A DNA stretch of 64,000 nucleotides, from contig NZ_CP044125.1 in NCBI RefSeq assembly GCF_016864575.1, forward strand, positions 1,948,501 through 2,012,500. Reading direction: 5' to 3'. The translations under genes and the position numbers were made by a program. This document shows, piece by piece, positions 15,906 through 24,685 of the stretch (position 1 is the first letter of the stretch; each line of letters starts with the position of its first letter). The notes below the pieces were generated by a model. The model was not told the DNA's origin and did not search any database. It worked only from the letters and a program-made list of their open reading frames with translations. The DNA comes from Rhizobium sp. BG4 (GTDB lineage: Bacteria > Pseudomonadota > Alphaproteobacteria > Rhizobiales > Rhizobiaceae).

Positions 15906-17741
15906 CTAGAGCACCGGAGCCGCCGCCGGGCGGCCGGTGCCGGCTTTCGGCGGTGCGGGTTCTTCGGTCTTCGAAGCGATCGCTTCGAGGTGCAGCACCC
16001 GCGGCTTCAGCACTTCCATATAGGTCTCGGAGCGGCCGATATAGATCATCGCCGTATCAGGCAGCGCCGTCAGCAGGTTGGTGAGCGTCGTCTGCCACTC
16101 CGGTTCGAGACCTTCGAGCACTTCGTCAAAGACCACCCAGCGCGGCCGCACGAGCAGAAGCCGGGCAAAGCCGATGGCCTTCTGCTCGTCGGAATCCAGC
16201 ACCTTGTCCCAGCGCGCACGCGTATCGAGACGGCCGATGAGCTGACGCAGCCCGGCCTTCTCCATCGCAGCTTCGATATCTTTGTTCTTGTAGGAACCGG
16301 CAGGTTCGGGGAAGCAGAGCGCCTCGCGCAGCGTGCCGCCGGGGATATAGGCGACCTGCGGGATGAACAGCATGTCGTCGGATGGCGGCAGGCCCATCGT
16401 GCCGCTGCCGCAGGGCCACAGACCGGCCATTGCCTGGAACAGCAGCTTGCGATTGACGTTGTGATCGCCGTTGATCATCACCTTCTCGCCGGCCTTCAGC
16501 GTGACGTCAGGCTCGTGCACACGGAAGCCGCCGCACTGGTCGACTTCTTCGCCGAGCTTTGCGGCGATCGTCACGTTCTTCATCACAAGCCTGTCCGCGG
16601 CAGTGTCCTCGTAGGCGATGACATTCTTCGGGTTCATCGCGTCATCCATGTGCTGAAGCGCATGGCGGAAATCGGTGACGCGGTTCAGCGTTGCGCGCCA
16701 TTCGGCGATCGGGCCGAAATTGGCGACGTACCAGCGCAGCGCCGTGTTGACCTGGTTGAAGGCGCCGACCGACATCATCAGCTCACCGAAGGTCAGGCCG
16801 CCGGAGAAATAGGCAGGGGCAGCGACGATGATCGGGATAACGATGACGAGCCAGCCATAGCCGGCAGAGACCCAGGTGAGATTGGTATTCGCCATCGTCA
16901 GCCGCTTCAGGACGGCGAGAACGGTGCTGATATCGATATTGATGCGCTGGCGCTCGTTTTCCTCGCCCTTGGCAACGGTGATCGCCGGCATGTTCTCGTT
17001 TGCATGCATCAGCGAGAAACGTAGCTCGGCTTCCTTCGAGAAGCGCTCGGCATTGATCGGCACCAGCTTGCGGCCGACGATCTGGCTGAGGATCGATGCC
17101 GAGGCGGCATAGAAGACCGCGGCCCAGACCATGTAGCCGGGGATGGCGAAGGAATAGGTGCTGAAGTGGAAGACGAAGCCGCTCGACAGTTCCCAGAGAA
17201 CGCCGATGAAGCTGACGAGCAGGATGGTGGACTGAATGAGCCCGAGAACGAGGCCGGTGGTGCTTTCCGCCAGGTTTCGGGCGTCTTCATGCAGGCGCTG
17301 GTCGGGATTGACGCCGATCAGGCCGCTCGAGGCCAGCCGAAGGGCTCGCTTGCGCTTCAGCCATTGATCGACGAGATCGCGTGTCAGGCCCTCGCGCATG
17401 TAGAGCGCGGTCATCTGGTTCAGCCATGCCTGGCCGACATTGAGCAGCAGGAGGGAGCCGGCGATCAGGCCGAAGACCTGCAGCTGGTGGAAGAATTCGG
17501 TGACATCGCGCCGCTGCAGCGAATCGTAGAAGGGTGCGTTCCAGCGGTTCAGGACCACCTGGCCATAGGCCGTCGCCAGGATGACGGCGAGCAGAATCGC
17601 CGCGAGCGACAGGATCTTGCCGCGCACCTTGGAGGCCCAGAAAGCCTGAAACATCAATTTAAGGCGGTAGCCGAGGCTCAGGTCATATCCGACCCGGTCT
17701 TGCCGCTGACCGCCAGCCGCGCCTTTGGCGTCGTCCGTCAT
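15906..17741 (-). CDS. ABCD/SbmA-BacA-like ABC transporter with degenerate ATPase domain
   Basis: This is a 611-residue fusion of a six-helix SbmA/BacA-like membrane domain (residues about 25-330) and an ABC ATPase-like domain (about 370-590), as in the YddA/ABCD group. The ATPase is atypical. The Walker A region reads GDHNVNRKL (425-433), so Arg replaces the essential Lys. The signature region is LDSDEQ, lacking the Gly pair. Walker B survives as WVVFDEV. Hydrolysis by the standard mechanism looks impaired. BacA-like proteins import peptides and modify lipid A in rhizobia; this one's substrate is unknown. The start at MTDDAKGAAGG is the most plausible. Confidence 0.85.
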   Translation of the reverse strand: MTDDAKGAAGGQRQDRVGYDLSLGYRLKLMFQAFWASKVRGKILSLAAILLAVILATAYGQVVLNRWNAPFYDSLQRRDVTEFFHQLQVFGLIAGSLLLLNVGQAWLNQMTALYMREGLTRDLVDQWLKRKRALRLASSGLIGVNPDQRLHEDARNLAESTTGLVLGLIQSTILLVSFIGVLWELSSGFVFHFSTYSFAIPGYMVWAAVFYAASASILSQIVGRKLVPINAERFSKEAELRFSLMHANENMPAITVAKGEENERQRINIDISTVLAVLKRLTMANTNLTWVSAGYGWLVIVIPIIVAAPAYFSGGLTFGELMMSVGAFNQVNTALRWYVANFGPIAEWRATLNRVTDFRHALQHMDDAMNPKNVIAYEDTAADRLVMKNVTIAAKLGEEVDQCGGFRVHEPDVTLKAGEKVMINGDHNVNRKLLFQAMAGLWPCGSGTMGLPPSDDMLFIPQVAYIPGGTLREALCFPEPAGSYKNKDIEAAMEKAGLRQLIGRLDTRARWDKVLDSDEQKAIGFARLLLVRPRWVVFDEVLEGLEPEWQTTLTNLLTALPDTAMIYIGRSETYMEVLKPRVLHLEAIASKTEEPAPPKAGTGRPAAAPVL

Positions 17742-17896
17742 CACGCATTCCCGTACAGCATCGCCCCTGATTAACATGGTAGCGCGCACTGTCCATCAAC
17801 AGATTCTACCAGTCATTAATGCGTGAGTTACCTTGCGCCAAGGCGCCGCATGCGAATCCTCATTGATTCGCGCCGCTGTCAGCGCTATCTAGGAGA

Positions 17897-17953
17897 CCTC
17901 GTGGTGATTTGGCCGGCCGGCTTGCAGCCACGTTAAATAAGTCGCTAAAGGGC
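17897..17953 (+). promoter_or_regulatory. metA: SAM-II riboswitch upstream of metA
   Basis: The alphaproteobacterial metA motif is present almost to consensus: CTCGTGGTGATTTG, CCGGC, CTTGCAGCCACG, TTAAA and AAGTCGCTAAAGG. The GTGG/CCAC stem with the downstream AAGTCGC segment forms the H-type pseudoknot that binds S-adenosylmethionine. It lies 77 bases before the metA start and is directly followed by a terminator hairpin. Confidence 0.95.
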
Positions 17954-17962
17954 CGCGTGCGG

Positions 17963-17997
17963 ACCGGTAGCGATTCTTTCGTTGCCGGTTTTTTATT
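17963..17997 (+). terminator. Terminator hairpin between the SAM-II riboswitch and metA
   Basis: ACCGGTAGCGA pairs along 11 positions (three G-T) with TCGTTGCCGGT around a 5-base loop, and six T follow. As it stands between aptamer and gene, it is the probable expression platform: SAM-bound RNA terminates and free RNA reads through. Confidence 0.85.
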
Positions 17998-18029
17998 TGC
18001 CGGTTGTTCTGTTCGATCGAGTGAATGCG

Positions 18030-18953
18030 ATGCCCATCAAGATTCCTGACACGCTCCCCGCTTTCGAAACCCTCGTTCAGGAGGGGGTTCGGGTGATGAC
18101 CGAAACGATGGCTATCCGCCAGGATATCCGTCCGCTGCAGATCGGGCTTCTCAATCTCATGCCGAACAAGATCAAGACCGAGGTGCAGATGGCGCGCCTC
18201 GTCGGCGCCTCTCCGCTGCAGGTCGAGTTCTCGCTGGTGCGCATCGGCAACCACAAGGCCAAGAACACCTCCGAAGACCATCTGCTCGCCTTCTACCAGA
18301 CCTGGGAAGAGGTGAAGCACCGCAAATTCGACGGTTTCATCATCACCGGCGCGCCGATAGAGCTGATGCCCTATGAAGACGTCACCTATTGGAAGGAGAT
18401 GCAGGACATCTTCGAATGGACGCGCACCAACGTGCATTCGACGATGAATGTCTGCTGGGGCGCGATGGCGGCCATCTACCATTTCCATGGGGTGCCGAAG
18501 CATGAGCTCGGCGAAAAAGCCTTCGGCGTCTATCGCCACAAGAACCTGAAGCCCTCTTCCGTCTATCTCAACGGTTTCTCCGACAATTTCGAAATCCCGG
18601 TCTCCCGCTGGACCGAGGTTCGCCGTGCCGATATCGAAAAGGCATCGGGTCTGGAAATCCTGATGGAATCGAACGAGATGGGCGTCTGCCTGGTTCAGGA
18701 AGAAGCGGCCAAGCGGCTCTATATCTTCAATCACGTCGAATATGACTCGACGTCACTGTCGGACGAGTATTTCCGCGACGTGAATGCCGGCGTGCCGATC
18801 AAGATGCCGCATAACTATTTCCCGCATAACGATCCAGCCCTTCCGCCGCAGAACCGATGGCGCAGCCACGCGCATCTGCTCTTCGGCAACTGGATCAATG
18901 AAATCTACCAGACGACGCCCTACGAGCTCAGCGAGATCGGCACGAAAATCTGA
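18030..18953 (+). CDS. metA: Homoserine O-acyltransferase MetA (acetyl-CoA-type, MetAA)
   Basis: This is a 307-residue cytoplasmic enzyme for the first committed step of methionine synthesis, acylating homoserine. The nucleophile is C142 in NVCWGA, and FNHVEYD holds the catalytic His and Glu. Residue 111 is Glu (GAPIE), whereas succinyl-specific enzymes have Gly there; Glu111 favours acetyl-CoA, so despite the family's usual name it is probably a homoserine O-acetyltransferase. ATG 18030 matches the family N-terminus [11 protein letters not shown]; the frame opens upstream at 17982 inside the terminator. Expression is controlled by the SAM-II riboswitch. Confidence 0.95.
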   Translation: MPIKIPDTLPAFETLVQEGVRVMTETMAIRQDIRPLQIGLLNLMPNKIKTEVQMARLVGASPLQVEFSLVRIGNHKAKNTSEDHLLAFYQTWEEVKHRKFDGFIITGAPIELMPYEDVTYWKEMQDIFEWTRTNVHSTMNVCWGAMAAIYHFHGVPKHELGEKAFGVYRHKNLKPSSVYLNGFSDNFEIPVSRWTEVRRADIEKASGLEILMESNEMGVCLVQEEAAKRLYIFNHVEYDSTSLSDEYFRDVNAGVPIKMPHNYFPHNDPALPPQNRWRSHAHLLFGNWINEIYQTTPYELSEIGTKI

Positions 18954-18974
18954 GGGCTTATCAATCTGTTGACG

Positions 18975-19012
18975 TTGCGCCGCTGGCCTTGATGCCGCGG
19001 CGCTTCTTTTTT
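18975..19012 (+). terminator. Probable terminator of metA
   Basis: The stem GCGCCGC/GCGGCGC with a 13-base loop is followed by TTCTTTTTT, 23 bases after the metA stop. Confidence 0.7.
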
Positions 19013-19091
19013 GCCTTTGGCAGTTGCGGTTCGTGGAAAATGGGGGCAGGTTCGCTGCCGGAAAGCGAACAGATTTCAGGACGATGGATAG

Positions 19092-20114
19092 ATGGCTGAA
19101 CAGCTGAAGCGGGAAGTTTTCGGAACGACGAAGGATGGCGAGACCGTCTATCGCGTCGAGATCAAGGGCGGCGGTCTGACGGCCAAGATCATGACCTGGG
19201 GCGCGGTCATCCAGGATCTGCGGCTCGACGGCCATGAGGCGCCGCTGCTGCTCGGCTTCGACAATTTCGCCGACTATCCGGCCTATTCCTCCTATTTCGG
19301 CGCAACGCCCGGCCGCTGCGCCAACCGTATCGGCGGCGGCAAGTTTACGCTCGACGGCAAGGCCCACCAGCTGGAGCTCAACGAGAAGGGTGTCTCGCAT
19401 CTGCATGGCGGCAGCGACAATATCGCCAAGCGCAACTGGACGATCGTCGAGCATGATGTCGATCGCGTCGTGCTGAAGATCGTCGATCCCGATGGCCGCG
19501 CCGGCTATCCGGGCAATTGCACGATCCAGGCGACCTACCGGGTCCATGGCAACGGCGAGTTCTCGATCGTCTATGAATCGACATCGGATCAGCCGACGCT
19601 CGCCAATGTCTGCCAGCACGCCTATTTCAATCTCGATGGCCGTGACGATGCACTCGGCCACGACATCATGATCGCCGCCGACCATTATCTGCCGACCGAC
19701 GAGCGGCAGATCCCGACCGGCGAGCTGCGCCCGGTCGACGGCACCGCTTTCGACTTCCGCGAAATGACCTCGATGAAGCGTTTCGAGGGCTCCGAGCAGG
19801 CGCTCTACGACCATAATTTCTGCCTGTCGAAGGATCGTGTCGCCAAGCGCTCGGTCGTTCTGGCGCGCAGCGTCAATTCCGGCGTGTCGCTGGAAGTACG
19901 CACGACCGAGCCCGGCGTGCAGTTCTATGCCGGCTTCAAGCTCAATGTCGCGGTGCCGGGTCTCGATGGCCGCAAGTATGGCCCGTTTGCCGGTTTCTGC
20001 CTGGAAACGCAGGTCTGGCCCGATGCGATCAATCACGAGGGCTTCCCCAATGCCGTGCTGCGGCCGGGTGAGGCGCTGCGTCAGGAAACGGACTATATCT
20101 TCAGCAAGAGCTAA
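19092..20114 (+). CDS. galM: Aldose 1-epimerase (GalM/mutarotase)
   Basis: This is a 340-residue cytoplasmic mutarotase interconverting alpha and beta anomers of aldoses such as galactose or glucose. Family landmarks include TPGRCANRIGGGKFTLDG (substrate-binding Arg), GVSHLHGG with the first catalytic His, VCQHAYFNLDG with the second, and the C-terminal FCLETQVWPDAINH with the catalytic Glu. There is no signal peptide. It stands between terminators on both sides, so it is probably monocistronic. The amino-sugar operon downstream has its own regulator and no visible functional coupling. Confidence 0.92.
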   Translation: MAEQLKREVFGTTKDGETVYRVEIKGGGLTAKIMTWGAVIQDLRLDGHEAPLLLGFDNFADYPAYSSYFGATPGRCANRIGGGKFTLDGKAHQLELNEKGVSHLHGGSDNIAKRNWTIVEHDVDRVVLKIVDPDGRAGYPGNCTIQATYRVHGNGEFSIVYESTSDQPTLANVCQHAYFNLDGRDDALGHDIMIAADHYLPTDERQIPTGELRPVDGTAFDFREMTSMKRFEGSEQALYDHNFCLSKDRVAKRSVVLARSVNSGVSLEVRTTEPGVQFYAGFKLNVAVPGLDGRKYGPFAGFCLETQVWPDAINHEGFPNAVLRPGEALRQETDYIFSKS

Positions 20115-20137
20115 GCCGCTTCAGCATCGCCGTTTTC

Positions 20138-20175
20138 GAAACCCTCGTGACCCCGTCACGAGGGTTTTGTGTTTT
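20138..20175 (+). terminator. Intrinsic terminator of galM
   Basis: A 12-13 bp perfect stem (AACCCTCGTGAC with its complement) and a 3-base loop are followed by a T-rich stretch, 24 bases after galM. Confidence 0.9.
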
Positions 20176-20198
20176 TGGCGTAAATTCATCTTGAAGAG

Positions 20199-20240
20199 TG
20201 GTTCTAGATAGGTTCTAATCACTTTCCATGGATAGAACCA
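20199..20240 (+). promoter_or_regulatory. Candidate GntR operator upstream of the amino-sugar operon
   Basis: TGGTTCTA (20199-20206), a direct repeat GGTTCTA (20211-20217) and the inverted TAGAACCA (20233-20240) flank and overlap the GntR start codon at 20228. The core recalls the TGGTCTAGACCA-like sites of DasR/NagR-type regulators. This suggests autoregulation. Confidence 0.5.
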
Positions 20241-21001
20241 GTCTGATAGCAGAGCTGAATGCGCGCGGACTGCGCGACGAGGCGTCCACCGGCCCGCTTT
20301 ACAAGCGGCTGGCGCTGGCCTTGACCGGTCTCATTCAGGAAGGGCTGTTGAAGCCCGGCGCGGCATTGCCGGGCGAACGTGATCTTGCCGAAGCGCTGAA
20401 GCTCGGCCGTGTCACCGTCAGGACCGCCTATCGCGACCTGATGTCGTCGGGTGCGCTGGAATCGCGCCATGGCAGCGGCACGTTCGTCTCGGCGCGGGTC
20501 GAACGCATGGAGCAGCCGCTCTGGCGTCTCTCGTCCTTCTCGGCCGATATGCGCTCGCGCGGCCGCTCACCTGCTGCAAAAATTCTGTCGAGACAGATCA
20601 ACCAGCCCTCGCCGGAAGAATCCTTTCTCCTAGGTCTCAGTCAGGACGAGCCGGTGCTGCGGCTTGACCGACTGCGCCTAGCCGATGGCCTGCCGCTCGC
20701 GATCGAGCGCGCCGTCGTTCCGGTGAAGTTCGTCGGCGAGCATGCCGGTGGCGAGGGATCGCTTTACGATGCGCTGGCTGCCAGCGGACACAAGCCGGTG
20801 CGGGCGCTGCAGCGCCTGACGGCGGTGACGCTCGACCCTTCTTCGGCCGCGATGCTGAACGTCAAGGCCGGTGCGCCTGCGCTGCTGATCGAGCGGATTT
20901 CCCGCCTCGAAGACCAGCGCGTCGTTGAATATACCCGCTCGCACTATCGTGGCGATGCATATGATTTTGTTGCAGAATTGAGAATTGGAGATGAGCTATG
21001 A
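20228..21001 (+). CDS. GntR-family regulator (HutC/UTRA subfamily) of the amino-sugar operon
   Basis: This is a 257-residue repressor-type protein. The N-terminal GntR wHTH (about 20-85) contains LPGERDLAEALKLGRVTVRTAYRDL and HGSGTFV. The C-terminal UTRA ligand domain (about 100-250) contains EEPVLRLDRLRLADGLPLAIE-like text and ends VVEYTRSHYRGDAYDFVAEL, the family closing motif. UTRA domains of this group bind sugar phosphates such as GlcN-6-P. Its stop overlaps the next start (ATGA), so it is the first gene of the operon it probably controls, with operator-like repeats over its own start. Confidence 0.88.
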   Translation: MDRTSLIAELNARGLRDEASTGPLYKRLALALTGLIQEGLLKPGAALPGERDLAEALKLGRVTVRTAYRDLMSSGALESRHGSGTFVSARVERMEQPLWRLSSFSADMRSRGRSPAAKILSRQINQPSPEESFLLGLSQDEPVLRLDRLRLADGLPLAIERAVVPVKFVGEHAGGEGSLYDALAASGHKPVRALQRLTAVTLDPSSAAMLNVKAGAPALLIERISRLEDQRVVEYTRSHYRGDAYDFVAELRIGDEL

Positions 21002-22029
21002 GTGAGAACAAGTCGCTGATGTTGCAGGAGGCGGGTCAATCGCCGGACGTGGTGGCGACCCTCCTCGAAAAGGAAAAGCCGGGCTTCGCGGAGATCGCCA
21101 AACTGTTCTCCTCGGCCCGGCCGAGCGTGGTGACGACGGCAGCGCGCGGGTCCTCCGACCACGCGGCGACCTTCTTCAAATATCTTTTCGAGATCAGCTG
21201 CGGCGTACCGGTTGCTTCGGTCGGCCCGTCGATCGCTTCGGTCTATGGCGCGCCGCTGCATCTGAAGGGTGGCATTCACTTCACGGTTTCGCAGTCGGGC
21301 GCCAGCCCTGACATCGTCGCCCTGCAGGAAGCAGCCAAGAAGGGTGGCGCAACGACGATCGCCGTCGTCAACGTCACCGACAGTCCGCTCGGCAATCAGG
21401 CCGATATCGTGGTTGGCCTGAATGCCGGACCCGAAAAGAGCGTCGCCGCGACCAAGTCGTTCATCGCTTCCGTTGCCGCACTGGCTGGTGTTACCGCTGC
21501 AATCGGCGGCAAGGCCGATCTGCAGGCTGCCCTGCAGAAGCTTCCGGAGGCGTTGTCTGCGACTTCCGGCATCGATACGGCCGCCGCCGAAGACGTGCTC
21601 TTCAACGCGAGCTCGCTCTATACGGCAGGCCGCGGTCCGGCTTTCGCGATTGCGCTCGAAGCTGCGCTCAAGGCTAAGGAAACCTCCGGCCTGCATGCCG
21701 AGGCTTTCTCGCTCGCCGAGCTGATGCACGGCCCGATGCGCCTCGTGCAGCCGGGCTTCCCGATCGTCGCCTTCGCGCCTGACGATGCCGCCTATGCCAA
21801 TAACGTCCAGGCGCTGGAGCGCCTGCAGAAGCTCGGCGCGACGACAGTTCCGTTCTCGGCGCAGCCGCTTGCCGGCGTCAACCTGCGTGTGCCGACGACC
21901 GGCAACGGTCTGCTCGATCCGCTTGTCTCGCTGCTCGTCTACTATCGCCTGATCGAGTCTGTTACCCGCCGCAAGGGTTTTGATCCTGACAAGCCGGCAA
22001 ACCTGCTCAAGGTCACGGAGACCGTCTGA
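20998..22029 (+). CDS. SIS-domain aldose-ketose isomerase/deaminase (NagB-II/GlmS-isomerase-like)
   Basis: This is a 343-residue protein with two SIS domains, equivalent to the isomerase half of GlmS without the glutaminase domain. The first SIS contains TTAARGSSDHAATFFKYLFE and FTVSQSGASPDIV; the second contains YTAGRGPAFAIALEAALKAKETS, AEAFSLAELMHGP and the C-terminal PANLLKVTETV. This arrangement fits NagB-II/AgaS-type enzymes that deaminate GlcN-6-P to fructose-6-P. Lying directly before nagA (overlap of 1 base), it would supply the step after deacetylation. Which amino sugar is used is inferred. Confidence 0.85.
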   Translation: MSENKSLMLQEAGQSPDVVATLLEKEKPGFAEIAKLFSSARPSVVTTAARGSSDHAATFFKYLFEISCGVPVASVGPSIASVYGAPLHLKGGIHFTVSQSGASPDIVALQEAAKKGGATTIAVVNVTDSPLGNQADIVVGLNAGPEKSVAATKSFIASVAALAGVTAAIGGKADLQAALQKLPEALSATSGIDTAAAEDVLFNASSLYTAGRGPAFAIALEAALKAKETSGLHAEAFSLAELMHGPMRLVQPGFPIVAFAPDDAAYANNVQALERLQKLGATTVPFSAQPLAGVNLRVPTTGNGLLDPLVSLLVYYRLIESVTRRKGFDPDKPANLLKVTETV

Positions 22030-23180
22030 TGTCCCGGAAGATTTTCACCGGCGCGCGCATCTTCGATGGCGAGCGCTTTCATGACGAGCGGGCGCTCATC
22101 GTTTCCGATGGGCGCATCGAGACGATCGCTGCGCTCAACGATCTACCCGAAGGCGAGCGGGTCGTGCTCGACGGCGGCGTTCTCTCCGCCGGGTTCATCG
22201 ACGCGCAGGTGAATGGCGGCGGCGGCCGGATGCTGAATGATGAGCCGTCGGCCGGCTCCATGTATATCATCGCCGACGGTCACCGCCGCTACGGCACGAC
22301 GGCCCTGCTGCCGACGCTGATCACCGATACGGCCGATGCGACCAAGGCGGCGATCGAGGCGGCCAAGGACGCCGTGAAGACCAACCGCGGCGTCGCCGGT
22401 CTGCATCTGGAAGGCCCGCATCTGGCGCCGGCCCGCAAGGGTGCTCATCTCGCCTCGCTGATGCGGCCCGTCGAAGACAGCGACGTCAAGGCGTTCATCG
22501 CGGCACGCGAGGCGATCGGTACGCTGCTGGTTACCATGGCGGCGGAGCAGGTTTCCGTGAAGCAGGTGCGGGAACTCGCCGAAGCAGGCGTCACCGTCAG
22601 CATCGGCCATTCCGACTGCACCAGCGAACAGGCCGAAGAGCGTTTCGATGCCGGTGCCCGGGGCGTCACGCATCTCTTCAATGCCATGAGCCAGATGGGC
22701 CATCGCGCACCTGGCCTCGTCGGCGCGGCGATCGATCATCCGGCGACCTGGTGCGGCGTGATTGCCGATGGTCACCATGTCGATCCCAAGGCTCTGCGCA
22801 CGGCGCTTCGCGCCAAGCGCGGCGAGGGCAAACTGTTTCTGGTCAGCGATGCGATGTCGCTTGTCGGCTCCGACAAGGACAGCTTCACGCTGAATGGCCG
22901 CACGGTCCATCGCGAGAGCGGCAGCTTCTGCTCCAAGGTGGTTCTGGCCGACGGCACGCTGGCCGGCTCGGATGTCGATATGGCCTCCAGCATCCGCTAC
23001 TGCACGACCTATCTCGACCTGACGCTGGCGGAAGCGTTGAGGATGGCGACACTCTATCCGGCCCGCTTCCTGCGCCTCGAAGGCTACGGACAGCTTCTGC
23101 CGGGATACCGCGCCGATGTGGTTCACCTCAACGACAAGACCGAAGTGACGGCGGCCTGGATCTCCGGCGAGAGGAAGTAG
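22029..23180 (+). CDS. nagA: N-acetylglucosamine-6-phosphate deacetylase
   Basis: This is a 383-residue amidohydrolase that removes acetate from GlcNAc-6-P. The metal/active-site motifs are [39 protein letters not shown] and LVSDAMS, with the catalytic Asp in the last. The N-terminal beta-sandwich and C-terminal [21 protein letters not shown] are typical. It starts at the overlapping TGATG of the preceding gene. Together with the SIS protein and GntR regulator it forms an amino-sugar catabolic operon, probably for chitin- or murein-derived sugars. No kinase or transporter lies in the window. Confidence 0.93.
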   Translation: MSRKIFTGARIFDGERFHDERALIVSDGRIETIAALNDLPEGERVVLDGGVLSAGFIDAQVNGGGGRMLNDEPSAGSMYIIADGHRRYGTTALLPTLITDTADATKAAIEAAKDAVKTNRGVAGLHLEGPHLAPARKGAHLASLMRPVEDSDVKAFIAAREAIGTLLVTMAAEQVSVKQVRELAEAGVTVSIGHSDCTSEQAEERFDAGARGVTHLFNAMSQMGHRAPGLVGAAIDHPATWCGVIADGHHVDPKALRTALRAKRGEGKLFLVSDAMSLVGSDKDSFTLNGRTVHRESGSFCSKVVLADGTLAGSDVDMASSIRYCTTYLDLTLAEALRMATLYPARFLRLEGYGQLLPGYRADVVHLNDKTEVTAAWISGERK

Positions 23181-23182
23181 CG

Positions 23183-23911
23183 ATGACGGCGATTACCGAC
23201 GCCTATTTCTCCAACCTGATCGCCCGTCTCGGCAAGCTGCAGTCCGCTCTTGACGATCCGATGCAACAGGCTGCGGCGGCTATTCTGGACGCGGCACGCC
23301 ATGACCGGCGCGTCTATGTCTTCGGCACCGGCCATTCGCATATGCTGGCCGAAGAGGTCCATTACCGCGCAGGTGGTCTTGCCTTTACCGTGCCTGTTCT
23401 CGTCGGTTCCGCAATGCTGCATGAGGGGGCTGTCATCAGCTCGGTCTACGAGCGGACGCAGGGTCTGGTGCGGCCGGTTCTGGAGCGCTACGGCATGCAA
23501 TCCGGCGACGTGATCATCATCGCGTCAAACTCGGGCGTGAATGCCGCACCGATAGAGGCGGCGGATTACGGCCATGAGATCGGCGCCAAGGTGATCGCCA
23601 TAACCTCGGTCGAATATTCGAGCGCCATTGCCAACGGCCGCCGCCGCCTGGCCGACGTCGCCGATATCGTCCTCGACAACGGCTTGCCACCCGGCGATGC
23701 GGTGATCGAGATCGAAGGCAGCGGCCTGAAGGTCGGCCCGGTTTCGACGGCGATCGGTGTGACGGTTCTCAATGCCATCTTCGCCGAGGTCGCCTCCGAG
23801 CTCGCGAAAGCCGGCGATGCGCCTGTCTATCTGAGTGCCAACATGCCAGGTGCCGCCGATGTCAATCAGCGGCTGGTCAGGCGCTACCGGCCGCGCAATC
23901 CGCATCTCTGA
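23183..23911 (+). CDS. SIS-domain protein, UPF0309-like
   Basis: This is a 242-residue single-SIS protein. Sugar-phosphate-binding signatures are [15 protein letters not shown] and [15 protein letters not shown]. The size and sequence resemble UPF0309, members of which sit near amino-sugar genes. ATG 23183 follows GAGGAAG and lies 2 bases after nagA; the same frame is open back to 22751, inside nagA, but that extension is not credible. It probably acts on a phosphorylated amino sugar, perhaps as isomerase or etherase. The exact reaction is unknown. A strong terminator follows. Confidence 0.82.
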   Translation: MTAITDAYFSNLIARLGKLQSALDDPMQQAAAAILDAARHDRRVYVFGTGHSHMLAEEVHYRAGGLAFTVPVLVGSAMLHEGAVISSVYERTQGLVRPVLERYGMQSGDVIIIASNSGVNAAPIEAADYGHEIGAKVIAITSVEYSSAIANGRRRLADVADIVLDNGLPPGDAVIEIEGSGLKVGPVSTAIGVTVLNAIFAEVASELAKAGDAPVYLSANMPGAADVNQRLVRRYRPRNPHL

Positions 23912-23914
23912 AAC

Positions 23915-23947
23915 GAAAAAAGCCGGCGTCTCCGCCGGCTTTTTTGT
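23915..23947. terminator. Bidirectional terminator between the SIS gene and efp
   Basis: The stem AGCCGGCG/CGCCGGCT with a 3-base loop is flanked by an A-run and a T-run, so it can terminate both converging transcripts. Confidence 0.92.
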
Positions 23948-23965
23948 TCGGTCCCTGAGGGCCAA

Positions 23966-24535
23966 TCAGTTCTTGGCGCGCTCGACGTAGGAATTGTCTT
24001 CCGTCGCGATGACGACGCGGGTGCCGGCATCGATATGCGGCGGAACCATCGTGCGAACGCCGTTCGAGAGCATTGCCGGCTTGTAGGAAGAAGAAGCCGT
24101 CTGGCCCTTGACGACCGGCTCGGTCTCGGTGATCTCCAGCGTGACGTGACGCGGCAGCTCGAGCGCCAGCGGGATGCCTTCGTGAATCGACAAGATGCAG
24201 GTCATGCCTTCCTGCAGATAGGCCTTCTGGTCACCCATCGTTTCGACATCGACGACGACCTGGTCATAGGTCTGCGGGTTCATGAAGTGGAAGCCTTCGC
24301 CGTCTTCATAGAGGAACTGGAAGTTGACGTCTTCGACGAAAGCGCGCTCGACCTGTTCGGTCGTGCGCCAGCGCTCGGACACCTTCACGCCATCGACGAT
24401 GCGGCGCATGTCAACCTGCGTGACCGGCGTGCCCTTGCCCGGGTGGAAGTTGTTGGCAGTGAGAACGACGTAGAGCTTGCCTTCCACTTCGAGAACGTTG
24501 CCCTTGCGGACGGAGGAGGCGATGACCTTGACCAT
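23966..24535 (-). CDS. efp: Elongation factor P
   Basis: This is a 189-residue EF-P with the KOW-like domain I and two OB domains. It relieves ribosome stalling at polyproline. The modified residue is K34 in HPGKGTPV, the site used for beta-lysylation in bacteria that carry EpmA and EpmB, both encoded immediately divergent. The C-terminus contains the signature [20 protein letters not shown] 24535 is chosen for the AAGGAAG Shine-Dalgarno and because it places Lys at 34; the frame extends to 24736 into the epmA 5' end without family support. Confidence 0.96.
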   Translation of the reverse strand: MVKVIASSVRKGNVLEVEGKLYVVLTANNFHPGKGTPVTQVDMRRIVDGVKVSERWRTTEQVERAFVEDVNFQFLYEDGEGFHFMNPQTYDQVVVDVETMGDQKAYLQEGMTCILSIHEGIPLALELPRHVTLEITETEPVVKGQTASSSYKPAMLSNGVRTMVPPHIDAGTRVVIATEDNSYVERAKN

Positions 24536-24685
24536 AAGACTTCCTTGTAACTCAGGCTTCGGCGTCGTAGAGGACTGTCGCAATAGCCCCGGAGACGCGA
24601 TTGATTTTCCTTTGGGGCGGCAACTAACGTAAAATCCGGTGAAAAGCCAGCCCTCGCGTTGGTCCTTGCAGTGAAGAAGCGGAGA

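Noticed and set aside
22751-23182. Upstream extension of the second SIS gene into nagA
   Set aside because: The extension has no family similarity, overlaps nagA in another frame, and an ATG with GAGGAAG exists at 23183.
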